Shown here: positions 1 to 12,123 of the stretch, one piece after another | Layout: each line of letters starts with the position of its first letter | Position numbering within the stretch: position 1 is the stretch's first letter | Origin: Xenopus tropicalis | Lineage: Eukaryota; Chordata; Amphibia; Anura; Pipidae | DNA length: 64,000 nucleotides | Reading direction: 5' to 3' | Assembly: GCF_000004195.4 (NCBI RefSeq) | Contig: NC_030683.2 | Location: forward strand, 82,848,910 to 82,912,909 | Made by a program: the position numbers and the translations under genes | The notes under the pieces: generated by a model | Seen by the model: the letters and a program-made list of their open reading frames with translations, nothing else | The model's database searches: none | Told to the model about the DNA's origin: nothing

Positions 1-62
1 CCCTGGAGCTGCCACAAATGTTAAGTTGGCAGTAGCTCCAGAATTCCAACAATGGCCTAGAT

Positions 63-368
63 CAGTGATCCCCAACTAGTGGTTCGTGAGCAACATGTTG
101 CTCACCAACCCCTTGGATGTTGCTCTCAGTGGCCTCAAAGCAGGTGCTTATCTTGGAATTCCTGACTTGGAAGCAAGTTTTGGTTGCATAAAGACCTGGT
201 ATAATGCTAAACAGAGCCTCCTGTTGGCTGCCAGTCCACATAGGGGCTACAAAATAGCCAATCACAACCCTTATTTGGCACCCCCATGAACATTTTTCAT
301 GCTTGTGTTGCTCCCCAACTCTTTACATTTGAGTGTGGCTCATGGGTAAAAAAGGTTGGGCATCCCTG
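63..368 (+). mobile_element. hAT-like nonautonomous MITE, copy 1
   Basis: A 306-bp element with short terminal inverted repeats (cagtgatccccaac on the left, the complement of gttgggcatccctg on the right) flanked by a perfect 8-bp target duplication, gcctagat at 55-62 and 369-376. An 8-bp duplication with CAG...CTG ends is the hAT signature, so the superfamily is inferred from the ends; no transposase is present. A second copy of the same family lies inverted at 18265-18499. The short open frames across it are by chance. Confidence 0.85.
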
Positions 369-376
369 GCCTAGAT

Positions 377-1019
377 CAACAAACAAAGCATACTTGCACC
401 TTTAGAATCAAGTGCAGAAGTCATTTAGAGGCAGATTGTTGAATGAATGAACTTTAAGTATGAAACTTGCCATCATCAAAAAAAACATAACGGGGAAAAA
501 TGCCAATGGTGTTAGGAAAACACAGAAAAAAACACCAACACCTTTCTGTTGAATATATTTAGAGAATCTTAAGCAATTTTACGGCATTTCACAAACTCTT
601 CAGAAGTTTTATGTATTTTTCGGCAAAAAAAACAAGCTACTTTTGCTCATCACTAGAAATAGCACAATCCCAAAATTTTAGCAAAAATTGATAGCAATTA
701 CACTGGAATCATGGAAGAAAATGCTGCATTGTTGGTAAAACATGGCGACTTGTGTCTGACATTACATTTTGCACATTGCAATTGCATTCATAAATGAGCC
801 ATTTTGTCTTTTCTCTTCTGCTCTCTAACCACACCATCTTGGCTCCTACTTCCTGGACAGAGAACTTATGCCAAGCCCCAACCCTTTTTTACAGGTTGGG
901 ACTAATCAGACAAGATATCTGTATTGGCATTTAGGCTGGGTGCACTTTGGTCTCCTATCTATGTATATATATTAGGTGACAGTGTCCATAGTTGAGTGGT
1001 GACATTAGTGCAATAAGCA
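377..1019. other. No gene seen; A/T-rich spacer
   Basis: Non-coding A/T-rich sequence. The only recognisable piece is a fragment near 590-656 ending in 'gctcatcacta', the terminus of the GCGAA-rich hAT-like family found complete at 23350-23891. Nothing else is supported. Confidence 0.5.
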
Positions 1020-1203
1020 TTATCACATGCTTTTTTGCGTTAAAATTGACGCGAAAAAAACGCGTGATTCGCTAAAGTATTATGGCATGCGTTAAGTTGC
1101 ACATTGCGTGCGTTAAATAGTGTGCAACCGAATATGTTCATTTTAACGCATTGCGTTAATTCTCGCGCAGAAATAATAATAACACATGATTCACAAACAC
1201 TTA

Positions 1204-1574
1204 GGGGGAGATTTATTAATCCACAAACGGTCCGAAGGCGTCCGAATGCGGTTTTTTTTAATGATCGATATTTTTGCGACTTTTTTGTCGCCACCATGAC
1301 TTTTCCCTATGTACTGTGACTTTTTCGTCGTTGTCGCGACTTTTTCGTATATTTTCCGTGACTTTTTCGTTGCAGTCGCGAAAAAATCAGATTGGTTTTT
1401 CCACCGTTTACAATCGCTCAATACGTAAAAATACGATAAAGTCGTGGCAGCGGCAAAAAAGTTGCGACAAATAGGAAAAAGTCATGACGGTGACGAAAAT
1501 ACGGCGAAATTTTCGTTTCCAATCCAAATTTTTCCCTTTCGGGATTCGGATTCGTGGATTAGTAAATCTCCCCC
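1204..1574. mobile_element. Harbinger-like MITE nested in another repeat
   Basis: Terminal inverted repeats of about 20 bp (ggggagatttattaatccac on the left, the complement of gtggattagtaaatctcccc on the right), flanked by 3-bp tta/ata. A 3-bp TWA-type duplication and the 'atttactaatccac' end match the Harbinger-like copies at 17250-17731 and 31991-32379. The interior is full of gcgactttttcg words and has no transposase. Confidence 0.75.
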
Positions 1575-1590
1575 ATAGACTTGCTAAATA

Positions 1591-1744
1591 TTGCATTAGT
1601 CTGTGCGAAAATTAACACTTACTTGGGGCAGGCGGTAATTATAGAAAAGTACAGCCCATGAGCTTTTGGCAACACAATATGGACTTTGCAGTGTGATTTA
1701 TTCAAGTCTGTGTTGGCCCTAGAGTGATGCAGCCTCCAGTTTGC
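1591..1744 (-). repeat. Dispersed repeat shared inverted with 27426-27577
   Basis: About 150 bp here match, as reverse complement and with few differences, the sequence directly after the 17-bp minisatellite at 27 kb. Shared stretches include the complements of 'gcatcactctagggccaaca' and 'ttctataattaccgcctgcc'. A similar short peptide seen in both places is a side effect of the shared repeat, not a gene. Confidence 0.85.
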
Positions 1745-2044
1745 AGGGAAATGGTCATTTTCACAACAGTAGTTTTCCGAAAGTAATGGCGTGTATGGCT
1801 AATATGGCGTGCGTTTTTTCGCACATGGTGACAATCTGTGTGTGTTGGGTCAAATACCGCACAAAAATAGTCTTCGCGAGTTAAATGACGCAAACAGCAT
1901 CGCGTCTAAATTAACGCAAGTATCCTTTTAGTGAATCGCGCCTTAAGACGTGAAAAATAAGAAGCGATAAAATTTTTAGCGCATGCTATAAATAGCGCTC
2001 GTTTTAATGCACCTTAGTGAATCAACCCTATTGTCTCTATATAT

Positions 2045-2200
2045 ACAGTAGAACCACCATTTGACATTTCCCAGGGGTTGAAATCAAAATGGCGTAAATT
2101 CTGGAAAATGTAAAGTCTGGGGAAAATAAAGATCCAATTGCAAGCATGGGATTGGGGAAAAATGGCATAAATTCTGGGAAAACATTAAATCCTGGTACAT
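2045..2200. repeat. Dispersed repeat, cagtagaacc family
   Basis: Contains 'cagtagaaccaccatttgac' and repeated 'atggcgtaaattctgg'-type words. A diverged relative lies at 25442-25620, where 'cagtacaaccccaattttat' and 'atggtgtaaattctag' occur in the same order. No ends or target duplication were found. Confidence 0.55.
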
Positions 2201-5200
2201 CCAGGTGACATCACTTGAGTTTCAAGTGTTGAAAAAGGCTAATGTTAGCATCTCAGAAAGCATATTCTTGTAGTTTATGCCAGGGGTATCAAATATACGG
2301 TGTTGGTACCAGCTTTCCAGCAGCAGAGGTTTATGTTTCCATGTTGTATTATGTTGTATTTCATGTTTACTAGAACAAAAGAGTTAATCTCTCTGTCCAT
2401 TTTTTCCTATGAGGTGGAAGTATGCTGCAGACAATAAACAGATGAGTTAGAACCTATGGCCCCATCTGTCAACTGACACATAAGACACTCTAAAACTGGA
2501 GACACTTCAGTAGTCGTGCTACCCTAAGAAGTTCTTTACTATCCTGTTAAACATCCATCTTTGAGGTAGGTTCTATCTTGGATTTCCACTTGTCTGATAT
2601 TTTACTGACCAGTACAAATGCTTTGTGCCACAGCGGTTAATAGGGAACAAAGCTAAAAATATAGCAATGCTGTTTTTTAATTTTCCTCATAAGAATAAAA
2701 AACCCTTGTTGCTCTATGTATGCACAGAAGAGGCACTGTTTTTTTGTTCAATGGGGTAGTTGGTTGATTTACACTAGAAATAATATTCCCAAATAAACAA
2801 AATATGGTGTTGTTGCAGTTAGAAATAGCTGTGAATGTGTTGTGAATGGTAGCCATAAAATCTCTGTCTCGGCTCCATCCCCTTGGGTCTTCAGTTCAAT
2901 GATACAGGTCTATTAACTTCCTGACTCCGTCAGCCATTTTCAGTATATGTTTGCCTAACATCATGTCAATAATCCAGTCACTTACAGGCCCAGTAGAGAT
3001 TTGGGGGTCTATAATCCCCGGTATCTATATTATCCATTTAAGCATTTTAAAGCACGTTTTAGCCTATTTCTCAAGTAATTCTACAGAAAATTGCTGCTTT
3101 TAATCTGCTGCAATCACATGCAATTTCTTCCAGCTTGCAGATGATTTTATTCTGAAGACGTGTGTGATGCTAGGAGATATGCAGGGAAATTTATGTACAG
3201 TATTAAAAATAAGATAAGCTTTGGCAGAGGTTTAAATAGAGATATTTAGGCACACAATAAAAGTGCAGGAACTGGTATTTTTTATTTTACGCTACTAGTA
3301 AAATAACATTTTACTTACTTAAATGTGTTAAATCATAATCAGTTTTATATAAATGTATTTTTTTAGATACTTGAAAGTCCAGTGATGATGCCAGTTTTAA
3401 AAAGAACACAAAATCAGAACAGACAAACAAAACAACAGCAAAAAAATTAACTAACTTCATTCTATCTCCTGGGGGATATCTGCAGCCCCTTGAGAACCTC
3501 ATTCAAGCAAGAAGACTCAAGCTGCAAGTCTGAAGCGGCAGATGAAGAAAGATGAATAGTGTCATGCTGAATTGATGGATTGAGATACACGACTCTGAAT
3601 TTCAAGCTGACTTTTTGGTGGCTCTACTTAATGAGTCCCATAGTGTCAGGTGAGGGCAGCGGCATTGGCTATAAAACTCATTAAAGGGAAAATACCCTAT
3701 CAGTAAATAAGGTTTACATTCAATTTATTTTTCTATTAATGCTCAGTAAAACATATTTAGAAGAGTTAATCTGTAAAGTGAGTCATATTTATCTGCATAT
3801 TTGTGTCTATTCATATGAGTGGAACCTGCCATACTGGTTGCCTTCATGACTATATCTTGTATTTATATTACATCCATAAATGATTATGATATTATGTGCT
3901 CTGGTCATCATAGCTGCATCAACAACAACAAAAAAAAATTAAATATTTGACTTTTGGCTTGACCCCGTTAAACTAATCATCTGTCAATAATTTTTTGGTC
4001 ACAAACAAGTCAGTATTGTTTTTGAATCCTCAATTGGACAGAATAATGCCTTATTAAATGAGAACTATAAATAAACCATTTTCAAAAAATATACTTTTAA
4101 AGTAGTATGTGCTATTGTGTACTCCTAAATAGAAAATGGGCTGCCTCCTGGCATCATAGGACTCACAGTGCACAAGGCACACATACATGCTAGGCCACAT
4201 CAGTCAATTATTGGACAGAGTTCTGTCTTTTGCTTCCACACTACTTCCTGTTATAGATAGAGCTACATTATTTCTGGTCATGTGATCTCTGAGGGCCCAT
4301 CACTAAATGGCGGATCAAGGGAAAGGATATAAAATTCATTAGTAGTCTCATATTTTCATCTGCCATTTAAAACAAATCTTTACTTTTCAACTGGTTGCAA
4401 GGAGGAACCATGCAACATTGGCAACCACCATATTTAACCAAGTTTATCTGCGTTAAGTTTATCTGTGTGACTGGAACAACAACAGAAAAACAACTTATTT
4501 AGCTAAAAAAATATTCTAATATTCATCTTTGCAAAGCATTAAGATATAGTTTACATGTTTCTTTATAGTTTGTTCCATTAAGGTTACAATAAACATTGTA
4601 GTTATAGCTGTTGTAACCAGACATTATAGCAATGGTGAAGAAAGCTTGTGTTTTTCCATACAGTAAAGAGATGTTCATGTAAACTCACACAAATAAGTCA
4701 CACCTCAGAAGGAGTCTGAAACTACTTCACAGCTATTATTTTAAGTGGCTCTAACCCATATTGTTTTGTGCAATATTAATTCAAAATCAGACTGCCGGCG
4801 GGGGGCAGGGGAAAGAATACACCGTGTTTGAATTTAGATATTCAATTCCGTTTCATTTACAAAAAAACTTGCGGCTAAATACAATCACACATAAATCCAT
4901 TCCCACATATACATACTATCAGTGGGTGTGTTTAATTAATTACACATTTACCTTATGTATAAGAACAGGCTTACATGTGATATATAAAACTTGCTAGATA
5001 CCCCATTCAGGCACATCAGCAATCTGAGAAGAAACATCCAACAGCACGTATGGGTTAATTGGGCCCCATCATCCTTTCCTAAGTCACAAGAGAAGACAAA
5101 TACGCCAGCCAAATGCTCCACCAGTACTGCGCCCATGAACCAGGTGATTTTTCAATGGCAATCTGAACTTTTAGCACTAGTGCAATAATAATGTCATTTG

Positions 5201-6600
5201 AATAGCTGTTCCAGTAGATAGCCATGGCTATATTATTATAAGTGGGTATTTGATCTCTGCAATAGGCAGACCTGTAGAGTCCAACCCTTAAAGAAAAGAT
5301 TATTTACAAATTATTTACAAATTAGCAAATTGCAAGAAATATCTCCTGGTATATTATTGATTGCTTGATGCAACGTGTTTACAGTCAGTCTCTATTTAAC
5401 TGTGAAAATCTCATAAGACAGTTTGGTTCTTTAACCAGTCAGCAAGCATCTTCACTGGTGGATGTTTCACAGTAATACCCATAGGAGCAAAGGTGGGTCA
5501 ATCAGCAGCTCAAGTGTATTTGCCAGAATAACTCTGCCTTTATTATTCACCTGTCAGGGGTATCTAGAATAAGAAGCACTGCTGGTGGGCTTGGGCACAT
5601 TTCTAAGAAGCATTGCCCTATCAGCAGGTATGTGAGAAACAAGGAATTGCTTTCACCGAGCAATTTGAGTTTTATTCTTGTTTCATATATATAAAAGAAA
5701 CCATGATGCTCAAATCTATATTTTTAGTATCCAGTCAAATGCTGAATCCTCTTCAAAGACACAGAACAAATGTTTTCTTTTAGCTTCTTGACAGTTTCTT
5801 TTTAATAGGATTTCCTATGGTACTGGAAATTGTTTGAAGAGGAGCAACAACAAAAGATGTTAAATAAAAACATTAAAAGTAATTGGGTATGTGAGACCTT
5901 GAACAGGCGGCATTAGTCATTAGAGGACCCAGTGCAAAAACATTTTTGTATCCCTTGGAACAAAAAAGTATTCTTTTACCTCTCAAGACTTGCTGTTCTT
6001 CAGTATGTTGAGCTAAAAAATATTTACTCCCCTTTTCCTGGCATCTGGGTCAAGTTATTTTGTTAGTTAGTTAGTTATGCTGTGGCATCACTGGGACTAT
6101 GCTATAAATTAAGCCATGAACAAAAATATATTTTCATGTAATAAATGGGGAAGTCTTAAGTCAACACTGTTGCACAACAGATGTAACTCACTTTGCAACT
6201 GCTGGACAACATGGTCCTATAAAAGGTATCCATCATGTGAAAACACATATGGTAGTTTTGCAGGCACAAGTTGGCTAAATAATAACTTTAATAATAATAA
6301 CGTTTATTTCATAACAAATATCCTACACTATGTCATTCTAGTTTAGGTCTAGGCTTCAGCTACCCTAATTGTAGCCTAATTTCCCCTCAAGTTGTATGGC
6401 TGAAAACACACACTTTCATTAGTTCTTTATATCCTTTCAGAGGGGTGACTACTGGGTAGCAAATGATTTCAACAGTCCCAGGGACCTGAGGGACCCATAT
6501 GGAGTACACAAAAAATATGATCATCTAGTATTTTGAGAATTTGGAGGGAAACCTACACGGGGTAATATAAGAAACCACAATATTTGACTGATTTGAGGAA
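2201..6600. other. No gene seen; A/T-rich unique-looking DNA
   Basis: About 4.4 kb without an open frame over 80 codons and without recognisable protein motifs. Some poly-A/T runs and a short ttagttag repeat near 6063 are present. I saw no repeat ends, RNA gene or splice-framed exon. Confidence 0.5.
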
Positions 6601-6619
6601 CTCCACTCATTTGCTGCTG

Positions 6620-6992
6620 GACCAAGTGGAAGAGTGGCAGGAGTGCCAAACCAGGCGTCTATAGCAAAATCGTGAGGCGAGAGGATGGTCAGACAGGCAG
6701 GGGGTCAGTTCAGGCAGCAAGGTTCAGAGTTGAGGGTCAGGCTGGGTCAGAAGGTTGAGATATCAAAATAGTATACAACGCTTAGTGTATTCACAAGAGA
6801 AACGATCACTTTGCAGTGATTCTAGGCCTCTGGCATCCTTTTAAGCGCAATGCACATCACGCTTGCACATGCGCCGAACACGTGCACTCGCGGCAGTTCA
6901 CCGCGCATGTACACACTTGTGCGAGACTACCGATGCGCCATGTTGAACAAGGGCAGGAACGCCATGAGGAGTGCGCCCAAGTTCCTTACATT
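6620..6992. mobile_element. LTR-retrotransposon-like fragment
   Basis: Purine-rich gtcag/ggcag words (6650-6750) are followed by a CpG-rich stretch with gcgcaatgcacatcacgc and gcgcatgtac (6845-6975). This order resembles the solo LTR at 48785-49365, where purine-rich gtcaggt/aggcaggc sequence also precedes a CpG/gcgcatgcgc block. Ends and a target duplication were not found, so it is called a fragment. Assignment to Ty3/gypsy LTRs is inference. Confidence 0.4.
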
Positions 6993-6999
6993 AAGTGAA

Positions 7000-7625
7000 A
7001 TTGGGAGCTTCCCAAATTCTCTGTAATGTCATCAAAAGATGGGTACTGTAGGAATCAAGGCAAGATCTTGAAGACCAATAGAACTGCTTTATTTGACAGA
7101 AAGGCAAAGGTAATGATTCATATGACTGTATAGGACCTGCAGAGTGTTTGGCTGACACAGGAATGGTGTTGCACCATGCAACGGTGCAGTGCTTGCACAA
7201 ACATGATCTGCATGGAAGAGTCATCAGGAGGAAACCTTATCTAGGCTCTCATTACAAACATCAATGTATTACGTTTGTATCTACAGCATAGTGATCAGCC
7301 AGAGGCTTTTTGGAAACAGATCCACTATGCTTTGTTGTCGTGTGGCAGCCAGCAGCACAGGAAACACAATTGTAGGGAAGAATGGATTCAACTACATTTG
7401 AGCAAATTCTAGATTGCAATGTGAATAAACCAAGAAGCTGAAGCTTAAAAAGGGAATGGTTCCTACAACAACACACTGATCCTAAACACATCTTAAAAGC
7501 CATAATTAGCTATCTGAAGAAAATTAAACTGAAGGTTTTGGAATGACCATTACAAACATCCTTTAAAATATGTGGATAAATCTTAAACAAGCAAGATGGA
7601 GCAATAAGATCTCTGAATGATAAAT
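7000..7625 (+). pseudogene. Decayed Tc1/mariner-like transposase
   Basis: The plus strand carries scattered codons resembling a Tc1-type transposase: near 7455-7500 a stretch reading like the 'Q-x-D/T-x-D-P-K-H' block, and near 7530-7580 one like the 'V-L-x-W-P' block that precedes the last catalytic residue. Both are split by frameshifts and stops, so the gene is dead. The opening resembles the usual Tc1 start region. Terminal inverted repeats were not located. It abuts the LTR-like fragment upstream. The family call rests on weak motif memory and could be wrong. Confidence 0.5.
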
Positions 7626-9779
7626 TATCTATGCAATAAAATAAAAATATGCATTAACATTTTCATAAAACATTTTAGAACCCTACCCTTAGCCCAAAAC
7701 AGTAACCAATACTCCCCTCCTTTGAATACGAATATTAAGTTACATTCTGCTTCTAATATTGCATTCTCACATCAAACACTATAACTATAACACTGATGCA
7801 CACATACTGAGTTCTAAAAAGCAGGCTAGGATACATGCTGATCCTCTGCATTTTACTATTAATGCAACTCTAGTGTTTTCCAATCTGCTAATGTGTAAAG
7901 AAAGCAAAAAACTTTGACCGAAAATCCACCACTGGGTAGGTAAAACAGCATCCCTGGGAAACAAGCGGTGTTTTATGGAAACAGAACATGTTCTGTATAA
8001 CAAGGAGTAGATTTTACATTTTTTGGGCTACAGCTCAAGCCAAATATTATCAAATCTTTTTGCACTTTTGCCCTCCCTTTTCCCCTCTATTAATGTATTT
8101 ATGTTAAAGACCCCTTTAATCACTAACATCAAGTTTTTGTAAAAGATCATAGGACAAAGAAGGAAAATTGGCAGAACTTCACTGTAAGCAAGGTCCGTGG
8201 CACCTGTACAGGGAAAGTGCTGCAACATCAATACCAATATACTTTGAACTACTTTATTTTACTAGAGATGTTCGGGAAAATATATTGACATTATTTATTT
8301 TCCATAGGACACCTAATTGTGTTCATTCATGTGAGCAGGGTCTGCTATACTGCTCATCATTAGTTCAACCAGTCAAATCTCATTCATGGACTCCCCAGTG
8401 ACTATATTGTCATAAAATGGTAGGAAGCCTGGATAGGTTTATCAAGCTCTTGCTGTACTTAATGTTGCACCTCTCAGCAAGATGAGCTGCCTTCTGAAAT
8501 CATAATTCATAACAATTCTGTTAGACAAACTGAAAAATAAAACAGCATCAATTGTAATTTTTGTGCTCACAACAGCAATGAATACTGAATCATGCTTCAG
8601 ATGAAGAACCACCAAGAGCCACCTTGGTACTTAATGATCTATTATTACAGTTTTTATATCAGCATATCTCTCCCGAGCCTATGCCACAGCCATGCAGAGG
8701 AAAAAGAAACCGCAATGTATAAACATGAAACATGTTTCAAAGGAGGGCAAAGAAAATTCCAGTTAACAGTGCCTTTTATGGCACCACCTAAATGCTGGTG
8801 CCATTGCAGTCAGCTGTACTTTGCCAAATAAGGTGCTAATCCAGCCTTGTATAAACAATGAATTAGAAAGGCAACGGTAAATACATTATTTATTATCAAT
8901 GCACTGTTCAGTACGTGCCTCAAATAATATATTAATTTCATAGATCTCATAAATCATAGAATCCTTTCCTTCTTCATTCTATTCATACATCATACATGCC
9001 TTATACATCTCCTGTAAATACACAAATCATTTACAGTACAGAATTCTCAAATCAGCTGAGCTGTTCATACATCATGCATGCAATTTCCCAGAAAGCCATA
9101 AATCATGTATTTATTTTATTCATCGTGTATGCTATATGTGTGCATCACGTTTTAAAAAATCCTTTCACCTAACATAGAGAACATACAACCTTATATAGCC
9201 CAAATATCATGGTCCAGAAACACACAATACATATATCTTGTTATACAATTATTCTTTTAGTCTCACATTCTCATGTTATTAGATTGTGTCTGGCAGGCAA
9301 TATTTCTGTCCAGTTTTATCACAAGATGTTTCTAGGAAAGAGCCCAAGTGAACTAAAACATTTAAATGAGCCCTATAAATGCATAGGTGGTTGATAAGAC
9401 ATAAGGTTAAAGATGCTAAAGCCCAAGAGGATAAGGTTGTTTTATTCCTGAGGCCTGCCCCAAAACATATATTTATTCCAGACAATAGTTAAAAATATTG
9501 TATGTATCAAATATATATCATCAATCACTCAAAAAATCCTTTCACTTCTTATGCCATCATCACACCCTGCAAACAAGTCATACATTTCATTACACTGCAT
9601 AATGAAGTGTATTCAAACAATTCCCTCGGTACCCTATTCATACCCCTCACATATAATATGCACATTGACAGAGAAATCTTCTTGTGATTCTATTACTCAT
9701 GCAAACAAGCTTTGCAAATGCTTTTATATGTGATTTGGTATACAGAATATTGTGAGACACAAGCAAATGGTACTTGTCT
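7626..9779. other. No gene seen; A/T-rich spacer
   Basis: A/T-rich DNA with repeated catacatc/atacat words around 8980-9130 and no coding or mobile-element signature that I can support. Open frames here are 60-79 codons with no motifs. Confidence 0.45.
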
Positions 9780-10310
9780 TTTTCTCTGTCTGCTCTCTTA
9801 GGGGGATGAAGCACGCACTGTGGCTATGGGGGGGGGGTTAAAGCATGCCCATTAATGGCTAAACTTTAATTAAGCTCCATTGCAGCAGGCTGTAACGCAG
9901 TGCTTTTCCTGCTATTATCACAGCGGCTTTTGTAAAAAAAAGATAAAAAAACGAAATGGCAAAGAAAAAAGGCGCATCCCGTCTTCCCCATCATCTGACC
10001 TTCTAGAAAAAAAGAGAGACAGAGAGGCAGATGAAGGGTGGAGAAAAAAGGAGCAAAGGAGAAAGAAAATGTGAAAGAAAAGGAAGAGCATGGAGGGGGA
10101 GTAGGAGTGCAAGAAGATTTAATAGAGATGCTAGTTTAATTCTCAGCTCTGCTTGCATATAGCGCCAGCCTAATTAAAATAAACACAGCTCTGTCCTCAG
10201 TTGCACGGTATTGCTCTTGTGTAGATATAATAGTCACTGAATGTTTCCGAAATCTCTAAAGCTTTTTAGTAGCGGGAGGTTTTATTTTTGACTCACTTGC
10301 TGAAATGGTA
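9780..10310. promoter_or_regulatory. Candidate conserved noncoding block (low confidence)
   Basis: A stretch whose composition differs from the surrounding repeats: a TTAATTAA at 9866-9873, 'taattaaaat' at 10171-10180, and 'gcttgcatatagcgcc' near 10151, on both sides of an A/G-rich run at 9937-10090. Homeodomain-type TAATTA words and the lack of repeat signatures make an enhancer possible, but conservation cannot be tested from one sequence. Confidence 0.2.
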
Positions 10311-11234
10311 CTAACAAAGGCAGCTGGAAGGAGGGGAATGATATGAGAGGGCAGAATGTAAGCTCTTCAGACCACTTCAGATTACTTATAAAGCTAAAAC
10401 AAGTTGTGTTATTGACATGGATATAGGGTTACTTCTTTTCATTTTCTTTCCTTTTTTTTGTCCCAGTTATTTCCTGCAGTCTCTTCAAAGTTCTTTCAAT
10501 CATCCAGCAATTCTAATGGGATTCAACATATGCAGAAAAGCAGGGACGGCTTCATAGTATTGTAATACTATACAGGGAATCAACAAATCAAAGGCACAAT
10601 GTAAAGTAAAGGCAAGTGCGTGTATGGGTGTATGTGTGCCTGTAAGTGTGCCTAAACATGAACCTGGGTTTAACACATCCTGATGCCCATGGCTAGGGTG
10701 TGCAACATTACACATACATCCAGGATGAATCACATCATAGAAGTCTGACATCAGAAGTCCCATCTGAGGAAGAGTTACAAGAGAGTGCCAGCCTGTTCAG
10801 AAGGACTTCTAACAAATACATTAAAATTAGAGAGAGTACCATCACAAAGGGAGCCACATCAGAAGACACAGCATAAAAGTCACAAATGAGAGAGTCAGCC
10901 TAGAAAGTCAAGAGAAGGGGTATGTTTGGGGAAAGTTACATAACAAATATGGATGTCAGTGAGTCCTTGAGATGGCGTTATATCAGAGAGCCATATTAGA
11001 GCCTGAAGCAGTAGGCACATATATTAGGAGAAGGCAGTATGTTTGTATGTGTTTATTGTAGGGTTGAACCATCAAAATGGTATGGTAGATAGTATTTCAC
11101 CAAACTAGGTTATATCAAAAGGTCACATCAGATATATGTGTGTGATTATGATGTTTATATATCTGGACATCTAAATCTTATTTCGTAGGAAAAGAACCAA
11201 TACTAGACAGTGGAAGTAACAAAAACATGTGACC
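10311..11234. other. No gene seen
   Basis: Non-coding DNA without recognisable repeat ends, coding motifs or RNA genes. A g/t-rich patch at 10615-10660 is the only low-complexity feature. Confidence 0.45.
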
Positions 11235-11553
11235 ACCAATAGCGATTAGCAGCAGGCATGGATTTGCAGCAAAATTCTGCATTTCGCCATTGGTGAATTG
11301 TTTCACAAAACTTCGCTGTGAAAAATTTGCAGTTGCAAAAAAAGGTGCAGGGGGTAAAAAAAAAGGTGCTGGCACGTAAAAAAAGGGTACTGTCACGTTA
11401 CCTGCATCTTCGCTGTTTCGCAATTTTTTCAGGAAAGGGAAATGAGACAGATTCGCTCATGATATCTCAATAAATTACACTGTTGCACTGAAGAACATGT
11501 GTACTCTCCAGGTTATTTGGATTGAATTTGACAGATTCGCTCATCACTAATCA
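11235..11553. mobile_element. Fragment of the GCGAA-type hAT-like family
   Basis: Contains 'tttcgccattgg', 'cttcgctg', 'tcgctgtttcgc' and ends 'gattcgctcatcactaatc', the same terminal words as the complete element at 23350-23891. The left end could not be matched, so it is probably truncated or rearranged. Short ORFs across it have no meaning. Confidence 0.5.
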
Positions 11554-11908
11554 TCTCCTTTACTAATATTCCAGACATTCTTTGTAAGGCAGACTATTCA
11601 GAATGTATCTGATATTGCTGGTACATTCTAAATAATATGTAGGTAACCAATAGGAAGGCATTCTATTCTGATTTTCTGAAAGCAGCTCCTCCCTTCCTTT
11701 CTGCCCTTCCTTTCACTGTAATGACATCACTTCCTTGTTGCAGGGATCAAGGGGCAAAGCAGGATGGATGCTGTCAACAATCACAAGGTTTGATTCTAAA
11801 AGCAACAAATGTATAATAAAAAGTTTGAATGAGTATCCTCCCATGAGAAACCTGCCTGCTCTGTTAAAACTTTGACTATGAAGATTTTCATTCATCCAGG
11901 CCATGGTA

Positions 11909-12123
11909 TATCTAGTATAAATAAATCTAAAGCAACTGGACTTGTTTGGTAATCATTGAAGATGTTTCACTACTCACCTAAGCAGCTTCTTCAGTTCAAC
12001 TGACTGTTATGAGATGTCCTCAGTATATGTACTCTTCCATTAATCCAATCACAATGGTACATCACCAAAGTATCAATGACTACTTAGCAAGTCAAGTTGC
12101 TTTAGATTTACTTATACTAGATA
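11909..12123. mobile_element. Foldback MITE with 36-bp terminal inverted repeats
   Basis: The arm at 11909-11944 (starts tatctagtataaataaatc) is the reverse complement of 12088-12123 with 34 of 36 positions matching by eye. The ends can be read as TA target duplications around TCTAG...CTAGA, which would suit a Tc1/mariner-like MITE. The left half holds a gaagatgtttcac...gcagcttcttcagttc stretch, a word pattern seen in dispersed vertebrate repeats. Non-coding. Confidence 0.75.

Larger units (their letters stand above)
1020..2035. mobile_element. Composite gcgttaa-rich MITE with a nested Harbinger-like insert
   Basis: A non-coding block rich in gcgttaa, gcgaaa and gtgaatcgcg words, interrupted by the element at 1204-1574. 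The part 1591-1744 returns as a reverse complement at about 27426-27577, showing that it is a dispersed family. The outer ends could not be fixed; 'cacatgattcac' before the insert and 'ttagtgaatcgcg' near 1931 look like internal or terminal repeats. No coding capacity is seen. Confidence 0.55.

Noticed and set aside
86..289. 67-codon frames on both strands at the start of the window
   Set aside because: Entirely inside the hAT-like MITE at 63-368.
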